The notes under the pieces were generated by a model. It saw nothing but the letters and a program-made list of their open reading frames with translations. It was not told the DNA's origin and did not search any database. From JBCCRH01 sp039208045 (GTDB lineage: Bacteria > Bacteroidota > Bacteroidia > Chitinophagales > Saprospiraceae), in assembly GCA_039208045.1 (NCBI GenBank), contig JBCCRH010000055.1, forward strand, positions 1-19,698: a stretch of DNA of 19,698 nt, in the 5' to 3' direction. Position numbers and translations under genes: made by a program. How positions within the stretch are numbered: position 1 is the stretch's first letter; every line of letters begins with the position of its first letter. Below are positions 14,329 to 19,698 of this stretch, piece after piece.

Positions 14329-17300
14329 ATGAAACACATGAACAGGTGGAGTCTTAGAGCGACTGCCTACTTATCTCGCTATTTCATGCTATCTACAGTC
14401 GCCTGTCTATTTACTATTTTCCTTCATGCACAAGGAGCATCTTCTATTTATGGTTCCGAACAAGGGATGTTTAATCCCGCTTACTACAGTGATCTCGAAT
14501 GGCGCAATGTTGGGCCGTTTAGGGGTGGGCGCAGTGTAGCGGTTTCGGGCCATCCGACTGATCCCATGACCTATTATATGGGGACTACCGGAGGGGGCGT
14601 TTGGAAAACAACAGACGCCGGTATTTGCTGGGAAAATATTTCTGACGGATTTTTGAATACTGGATCGGTGGGAGCCATTGCAGTGGCTGAAGCCAATCCG
14701 AATATCATCTATGTGGGCATGGGGGAGCATGCCGTACGTGGGGTGATGACTTCGCATGGCGACGGCATCTACCGCTCAGATGATGGTGGTAAGACCTGGA
14801 GCCATTTGGGCTTGCCTGCTTCAAGGCATATTGCAGCGATACAAATACACCCCCAAAATCCTGATGTCGTCTATGCAGCAGTGCAGGGCGCTGTGCATGG
14901 GCCAAGTGAAGAGCGGGGCATATACAAGTCTACCGACGGTGGAAAAACGTGGAGACGTACGCTATTTATCAATTCCTTAACGGGGGCTTCTGATCTATCT
15001 ATGGATATGCATAATCCAAGAATTCTCTATGCCGGTATGTGGGATCACATTCGTAAGCCATGGCAGGTGCGCAGTGGGGGAGAGGGTTCTGGTATTTATA
15101 AGTCAGTAGATGGAGGCGAAAATTGGACCTTGTTGCAAGGGGGACTGCCTGAGGAAATGGGTAAAACGGCGGTTAGTGTTTCGAGAGCGAATCCTGATCT
15201 AGTGTACGCCAATGTAGAGGCAGAGAACGGCGGTGTATTCAAATCAACAGACGGCGGCGATACTTGGGTACAAACCACTAAAGATCGCGTAACGGTAGCC
15301 CGTGCCTGGTACTATATCGAAATATTTGCAGATCCAGTAGATGAAGAGACGGTATATGTGCTCAATGCGCCTATGCTGCGCTCAGGCGATGGAGGAAAAA
15401 CCTTCAAACGCATCGCGAATCCCCATGGCGATCAGCACGATATGTGGATTAATCCTAAGAACCCCGATAATATCATCTTAGCAAATGATGGAGGAGCATG
15501 CATCACTTTCAATGGAGGAAAAAGCTGGTCGTCTCAAGGCAATCAGCCTACCGCGCAGTTCTATCGCGTGATTACCGACAATCAATTCCCCTACCACATA
15601 TATGGTGGGCAGCAAGATAATTCCACCATCGCCATTGCCAGCCGCACTTTTGATGCAGGTATTAGTGGGCAAGATTGGTACCCTGTGGCAGGTGGCGAAA
15701 GTGCTTTCTTAGCTTTTGATCCCGACGATCCAGCAAAAATCTATGGGGGCAGCTATCAAGGGAACATTTCGGTATACGACCGTGCTACGGAGATGAAAAA
15801 AGACATCATGGCCTATCCGGTAGTGGGCTTAGCTACACTGCCCAAGACCATGAAATATCGCTTCAATTGGAATGCCCCGCTCGTCGCTTCCCCACACGAT
15901 CCCAGCGTAATTTACCATGCCGCCAATGCCGTTCTCCGCACTACCGACGAAGGCCTCAGCTGGACTCCTATTAGTGGCGACCTTACGCGCAATGAGGAAG
16001 AAAAGCAAGGACTTGGAGGCACCCCCTACACCAATGAAGGCGCTGGCGGCGAAAACTACAACACCATCAGCTACCTAGCCTGCTCTCCACATCGTAAAGG
16101 GGAGCTGTGGGTAGGCAGTGACGATGGCTTGGTACACTACACTACCGATGAGGGTGAAAATTGGATCAATGTAACCCCTAAAGACTTGGGCGAAGTGCTG
16201 ATCAATGCCATTGAGGTATCCCCACACAACCCGCAGGAAGTATTTGTGGTGGCGACCAATTATCGCTTTAATGACTTTACGCCACTGATTTATCGCACTA
16301 CCGATAGTGGGAAAAGCTGGAGCTTAATGACCGAAGGTATTGCCCCAGAAGACTTTGTGCGCGTGGTGCGCGAGGATCGCCAGAAGCCTGGCTTGCTATA
16401 TGCTGGAACTGAAACGGGCCTCTATGTCTCCTTTGATTCGGGCAAGCTTTGGCATCGTTTTCAAAATGATCTACCCGTCTGTCCTATTACCGATATAGCT
16501 TTGCAAGACAACGACTTGATTGTTGCCACCTCTGGTCGCGGCTTCTGGATATTGGATGATATTGGGGTGCTACAGCAGAGCCAAGGCTGGATTGCTAATG
16601 GCAAAATGCGCCTCTTCCAGCCCAAAGCCACTGTGCGTGTACCAGCACCTGTACAAAAGGAAATCAATGGACTTGGCAAAAATCCACTCCCCGGCTTAAT
16701 CGTCGATTATTACTTGCCCAGAGCCCTCGACTCCTTAGCACTTACGCTAGAAATATTGGATAGCAAGGGACGGGTGGTGCGCGAATATTCGAACCTTAAA
16801 GACCCTTCCTACAAAAAGTTTGAAGGTGGCCCTAAGGCAGAAGCCCTGCTCCCCTCTAAGCGCGGCGTCAACCGCTTTAGCTGGGATCTACGCCGCGAAA
16901 GCCTGCCTGCTATTCCCAACGTCTTTGTGCTGGGCGATTACCAAGGCAGCCTAGTGGCACCAGGGAATTATACCTTACGGTTAAAAGGCCCCGATGGCTC
17001 CCTCGAAACGACAGCTACCCTTATCGCTGACCCAAGGCTCAAGGTGACTACCGCTGATTTTGAAGCGCAGCAAAAAGTACTCGTACAAATTGAAGCCACC
17101 GTCCAATCGATACACCAATCGGTTAACGAAATGCGCCAGGTAAAAAGCCAAATTGGCCAGCTCAATCTCGTCCTACAAAAAGTAGAAGATGCTGGCGACC
17201 TAGTCGACACCGGCAAGCTCGTCCTCGATCGCATCAACACCTGGGAAGCCAACCTCATCCAAACCCAACAAAAAACCTTCCAGGATGTCATCAACTTCCC

Positions 17301-17532
17301 CAACCAACTCAATGCCGAATTGATGAACCTCAAAACGCGCATGGACACCCACGACCCGCGCCCCACCGCCGGTGCCCAGCAGCGCCTGCAAGACCTACTC
17401 GACCAGTGGCAAGCCTACAAGAACGAGATGCACCAGATCATCAATGTTGATGTCGCTGCGTTTAATCGCTTGTATGCGGAGCGGAATATTCCAGCTTTGG
17501 TCGTGCCGGGGCAGGAGGGGGATCGGCCGTGA
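14329..17532 (+). CDS. Large secreted Asp-box (BNR/sortilin-like beta-propeller) protein
   Basis: A 1067-residue exported protein. The signal peptide ends near FLHAQG (about residue 36), after MKHMNRWSLRATAYLSR. The mature part opens with LEWRNVGPFRGGRSVAVSGH, the usual start of VPS10/sortilin-like proteins annotated as glycosyl hydrolase in Bacteroidota. About ten Asp-box units recur (SDDGGKTW, STDGGKTW, SVDGGENW, STDGGDTW, TTDEGLSW, TTDEGENW, TTDSGKSW and others), as expected for one or two beta-propellers. From about residue 770 a beta-rich segment with a FlgD/fibronectin-like look (LALTLEILDSKGRVVREYS, GVNRFSWDLR) is followed by a helical C-terminal end. No type IX sorting domain is seen, so it may stay in the periplasm. 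Glycosidase activity is not supported by any visible catalytic motif. Confidence 0.87.
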   Translation: MKHMNRWSLRATAYLSRYFMLSTVACLFTIFLHAQGASSIYGSEQGMFNPAYYSDLEWRNVGPFRGGRSVAVSGHPTDPMTYYMGTTGGGVWKTTDAGICWENISDGFLNTGSVGAIAVAEANPNIIYVGMGEHAVRGVMTSHGDGIYRSDDGGKTWSHLGLPASRHIAAIQIHPQNPDVVYAAVQGAVHGPSEERGIYKSTDGGKTWRRTLFINSLTGASDLSMDMHNPRILYAGMWDHIRKPWQVRSGGEGSGIYKSVDGGENWTLLQGGLPEEMGKTAVSVSRANPDLVYANVEAENGGVFKSTDGGDTWVQTTKDRVTVARAWYYIEIFADPVDEETVYVLNAPMLRSGDGGKTFKRIANPHGDQHDMWINPKNPDNIILANDGGACITFNGGKSWSSQGNQPTAQFYRVITDNQFPYHIYGGQQDNSTIAIASRTFDAGISGQDWYPVAGGESAFLAFDPDDPAKIYGGSYQGNISVYDRATEMKKDIMAYPVVGLATLPKTMKYRFNWNAPLVASPHDPSVIYHAANAVLRTTDEGLSWTPISGDLTRNEEEKQGLGGTPYTNEGAGGENYNTISYLACSPHRKGELWVGSDDGLVHYTTDEGENWINVTPKDLGEVLINAIEVSPHNPQEVFVVATNYRFNDFTPLIYRTTDSGKSWSLMTEGIAPEDFVRVVREDRQKPGLLYAGTETGLYVSFDSGKLWHRFQNDLPVCPITDIALQDNDLIVATSGRGFWILDDIGVLQQSQGWIANGKMRLFQPKATVRVPAPVQKEINGLGKNPLPGLIVDYYLPRALDSLALTLEILDSKGRVVREYSNLKDPSYKKFEGGPKAEALLPSKRGVNRFSWDLRRESLPAIPNVFVLGDYQGSLVAPGNYTLRLKGPDGSLETTATLIADPRLKVTTADFEAQQKVLVQIEATVQSIHQSVNEMRQVKSQIGQLNLVLQKVEDAGDLVDTGKLVLDRINTWEANLIQTQQKTFQDVINFPNQLNAELMNLKTRMDTHDPRPTAGAQQRLQDLLDQWQAYKNEMHQIINVDVAAFNRLYAERNIPALVVPGQEGDRP

Positions 17533-17540
17533 TTTTTTGG

Positions 17541-17630
17541 TTTAGGGGTTGAGGGGTTTGGGAGTTTAGGGGTTTGGGAGTTTTGGTGTTTGGGAGTTTA
17601 AGGGTTTGAGGGTTTCAGCGTTTTAGGGTG
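17541..17630. repeat. G-rich tandem-like tract after the Asp-box gene
   Basis: Words TTTAGGGG, TTGAGGGG, TTTGGGAG and TTTGAGGG repeat from eight bases after the stop codon at 17530-17532 into the 3' end of the S23-family gene. GGGGTTGAGGGGTTTGGG (17545-17562) is an exact 18-base inverted match to 18114-18131 and to 18130-18147. Confidence 0.85.
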
Positions 17631-17983
17631 GTGTTTTTTCGGGCTTTGGATAAGACATTGCGGACTTTGGTTGCTCGGTGCTTTAGTTCTTCCAAGTGTT
17701 TTGTAGGTCTTGTTATTTTGGTATCTTCTAGTAGCTCCAGCCAAAATAGGGTTTCATCGGCTTCTTCGATCGTGATCGAAAGCTTAGCAAAAAACTCTCC
17801 TTTGGAACGAGCTCTACAGACCGCCCTATAATTAGCCGCAGTCGAGGTCGCCGACCTTACCAGCTGCCGTACTAATATTTTAGATACATAATCTTCTGGT
17901 ACTGCCTTTATGAAGAGAATAATATCTTTAGCTAACGTTTTAGTAGTAACTTTCATCTGTTCTCCAAAATCAAAATTGTTCAT
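17615..17983 (-). CDS. Four-helix-bundle protein, S23/intervening-sequence-protein (IVP) family
   Basis: A 122-residue basic, helical protein. The conserved core is visible: RQLVRSATSTAANYRAV at about residues 39-55, then KGEFFAKLSITIEEADETL and FWLELLED. The family was named from proteins encoded in intervening sequences of 23S rRNA genes and is related to the Avd accessory protein of diversity-generating retroelements; standalone copies like this one are common and of unknown function. Here there is no rRNA gene, reverse transcriptase or template/variable repeat nearby. The ATG at 17983 is used; Met10 is an alternative. It lies between convergent genes, and G-rich tracts in inverted orientation flank it on both sides, the left one overlapping its last codons. 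Confidence 0.88.
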   Translation of the reverse strand: MNNFDFGEQMKVTTKTLAKDIILFIKAVPEDYVSKILVRQLVRSATSTAANYRAVCRARSKGEFFAKLSITIEEADETLFWLELLEDTKITRPTKHLEELKHRATKVRNVLSKARKNTTLKR

Positions 17984-18077
17984 AGTAACTTTTTACTATT
18001 AATTCCACTTCTAAAGAAAAGGTAACCCACCATTCCCAACTTTTTTCAAAAAAAAATCCCCAACAAACACCAGCACA

Positions 18078-18151
18078 ACCCCTCAACCCTCCAAACTCTC
18101 AAACTCCTCAACCCCCAAACCCCTCAACCCCCAAACCCCTCAACCCCCAAA
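18078..18151. repeat. C-rich 16-bp tandem tract abutting the PhoD-like gene stop
   Basis: The unit CAACCCCCAAACCCCT (16 bp) repeats from 18109 for about 2.5 copies, preceded by looser CCCTCAACCC and ACTCTCAAACTCC words. It is G-rich on the PhoD coding strand and reaches its stop codon (18152-18154). It pairs in inverted orientation with the tract at 17541-17630. Confidence 0.87.
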
Positions 18152-19462
18152 CTATTCCACGCTCCTCGTCCACAACTCCTTCCCCGACACATCATAGATG
18201 CTCAGCTTCAACCGGCGCGCCTTGCGCGGCCCCGATACTTCCAGCAATCCAAAATTACGCTGCGTCACCAAGGTGCCCTCCACGCGATGAGCATTGACCT
18301 CCGTGACATTGCGAGCAGCACCAGAGGTGAGCGGTGAAACGGTGAAATCGTACACCACATTGCCAGCTGCATTCGTGTATTGGCTGAGTTCGGTGTGGTG
18401 GCGGTCGCCTGTGATGAAGATCACGCCTTTGAGGTCTTCTTCTTCGATGCGCTTTAGGAGGTACTCACGCTCGGCACCGTGGTGGTGGGCATAGGTTTCA
18501 TAGACTTCGGCCGTGTTGAGCACTTGGCCACCGATAGCTACAAATTTAAAGGGCGCTCGGCTCGCTACTAGGGCATCGATCAGCCATTCAAGCTGCGGTT
18601 TTCCTAAGAGGGTGGGCTCACCCGTTTTGCGGTTGTTGGGGCTGCGGTTATAGCGGTCATCGAGGAGGAAAAAGTCCATATCGTTGTACTTAAAGAAGGT
18701 CGTGATGCCCTCTACGCCAGGCACGCCATAGGTGGGATTGGCCCAAAAGAGGTTGAAAGCTTCCAGCGTCAGGTCTTTTAGGTGGAAACTACGGTCGGAA
18801 TCGTTGGGGCCAAAGTCGTGGTCGTCCCAGATGGCGTAGTGGTGCGTAGAAGCCAGCAGCGGCTGCAACTCTTTGATGGAGCGCTGGTCGGTATAGCGGT
18901 GCATGATGCCCGTGCGCGTATACCAGTCCGCCTCGCGCAGGTACACATTATCGCCGAGCCACAGCATCGCATCGGGGCGTTTTTGGTGAATGGATTCAAA
19001 AATCTCATAATTGCCCCCATAGCCCTGGCCTGGGCGGTCATACTCCGGTTCATTTACATACATGCAGCTTCCCATAGCCACGGTAAAAGGCGGCGGATCG
19101 GTACGGTATTGCCAGAGCGCTTGCGCCTGGAAGGTCGTTGGATAATCCAATTCCACGGCCTGATCGTTGATGTAAAGCCTGTAGTTATACCGCTGCCCCG
19201 GCTCCACCTGGTTGGCCAGCAATTTTGCCGTAAAGGCCGTCTTCGCCTCCGTCTGCACCGTATTGGTAAACATCAGCTGCGATGGAATCGTATCGATCCA
19301 ATAGCCAACTTTGACGGCAGCCGGTGTGGTAGTCTGCGCCCAAATCATCACTTCGCGCATTTCATTATAACCCAGCATGGGCCCCGACTGAAGCAGCGCC
19401 TTTTGGGCGAAAGCCCCATAAACAGTAAGGAACAAGCAAAGGAGGGTAGTTCGAATTTTCAT
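18152..19462 (-). CDS. PhoD-like alkaline phosphatase/phosphodiesterase family protein
   Basis: A 436-residue exported metallophosphatase. The signal peptide MKIRTTLLCLFLTVYGAFAQ ends at about residue 20. A PhoD N-terminal beta domain (about 22-120, PGQRYNYRLYIN) precedes the catalytic domain, with metal-binding motifs GSC (131-133), LGDNVY (169-174), WDDHDFGPND (212-221) and a later GDRHHTELS. These match PhoD-type calcium/iron phosphatases, which release phosphate from mono- or diesters in the periplasm or outside the cell. The C-terminal stretch (RLKLSIYDVSGKELW) is a short beta domain. The tract after its stop is G-rich on its coding strand. The substrate and a Pho-type control region cannot be read here. 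Confidence 0.9.
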   Translation of the reverse strand: MKIRTTLLCLFLTVYGAFAQKALLQSGPMLGYNEMREVMIWAQTTTPAAVKVGYWIDTIPSQLMFTNTVQTEAKTAFTAKLLANQVEPGQRYNYRLYINDQAVELDYPTTFQAQALWQYRTDPPPFTVAMGSCMYVNEPEYDRPGQGYGGNYEIFESIHQKRPDAMLWLGDNVYLREADWYTRTGIMHRYTDQRSIKELQPLLASTHHYAIWDDHDFGPNDSDRSFHLKDLTLEAFNLFWANPTYGVPGVEGITTFFKYNDMDFFLLDDRYNRSPNNRKTGEPTLLGKPQLEWLIDALVASRAPFKFVAIGGQVLNTAEVYETYAHHHGAEREYLLKRIEEEDLKGVIFITGDRHHTELSQYTNAAGNVVYDFTVSPLTSGAARNVTEVNAHRVEGTLVTQRNFGLLEVSGPRKARRLKLSIYDVSGKELWTRSVE

Positions 19463-19544
19463 GTGTGTGGATAGCTTTGATTTAATGGTGAGTATACAGT
19501 TTCTTGATCTACTTCACCATATAAATGGTATTAATTTTGGATTA

Positions 19545-19698
19545 AGTAACAGCCAAAGAATAAGTTCCGCATTTTGGCAAGGGGATTTTGCTCCAAGACA
19601 AGGCGAAAAACGCAGGCGATGCCTTAGCATCGGCGAGGCTTTTCAACGAAGTATTGGAGCAAAAGAGCCAGCCATAAATCGAGAAGTTATTTTTTGAC
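19545..19698. mobile_element. MITE-like foldback element, copy 2 (cut by the window end)
   Basis: Same element as at 1786-1945, in the same orientation, missing the last seven or so bases at the window edge. Inner stem TTTTGCTCCAA (19586-19596) pairs with TTGGAGCAAAA (19654-19664). The central loop is CTTA rather than CCA between CGATGC and GCATCG. It lies upstream of the PhoD-like gene start. Confidence 0.82.

Noticed and set aside
17615..17983. Diversity-generating retroelement (because the S23 family is related to Avd)
   Set aside because: No reverse transcriptase and no template/variable repeat pair are found in the window.
17541..18151. CRISPR array in the G/C-rich repeats
   Set aside because: The units are 8-16 bp, adjoining and degenerate, with no unique spacers and no cas genes.
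18782..19474. Plus-strand 230-residue open frame opposite the PhoD-like gene
   Set aside because: The minus-strand frame carries the complete PhoD metal-binding motifs and a signal peptide; the plus frame is its antisense shadow.

Overview
The window looks like chromosomal DNA of a Bacteroidota bacterium, most likely of the Saprospiria (Lewinella/Haliscomenobacter type). This is inferred from three things: a BshB1-type bacillithiol deacetylase, two paralogous secreted proteins of a style common in that group, and starts mostly lacking Shine-Dalgarno sites, with one clear TAnnTTTG-type -7 box. No rRNA, tRNA, CRISPR array, phage gene or transposase was seen.

Layout. 1-285: 76-bp tandem repeats and a C-rich tract running into the 3' end of an NhaC-family antiporter gene (minus, 262-1749). 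1750-1995: a 160-bp MITE-like inverted-repeat element. 1996-5990: a SAM methyltransferase (minus), divergent from a plus-strand run of sulfotransferase, CPBP-type membrane protease, single-TM protein and BshB1. 5973-9906: a minus-strand run of small secreted protein, THUMP/RlmL-type RNA methyltransferase, two secreted paralogues and a 48-residue membrane protein. 9921-11555: the carboxyltransferase (beta) subunit of an acyl-CoA carboxylase. 11556-11863: G-rich and C-rich tracts in inverted arrangement. 11864-13294: a Deg-type serine protease, divergent from a small single-TM protein (13429-13629). 13630-14328: two foldback elements and a possible 52-residue gene. 14329-17532: a 1067-residue secreted Asp-box (BNR/sortilin-like) protein. 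17533-18151: a four-helix-bundle (S23/IVP family) gene between G-rich tracts in inverted orientation. 18152-19462: a PhoD-like phosphatase. 19545 to the end: a second copy of the MITE-like element, cut by the window edge.

The protein-coding part is mostly housekeeping and cell-envelope genes: ion transport, redox thiol synthesis, rRNA modification, acyl-CoA metabolism, periplasmic quality control and secreted proteins. The less ordinary content lies between genes. Four genes (NhaC, Deg protease, Asp-box protein, PhoD) each have a tract starting within a few bases of the stop codon that is G-rich on their coding strand. Two of these tracts pair with other tracts to form inverted flanks, one pair enclosing the S23-family gene. 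The MITE-like element occurs twice, with a compensatory base change that supports selection on its hairpin. Functional roles for these elements are inference.
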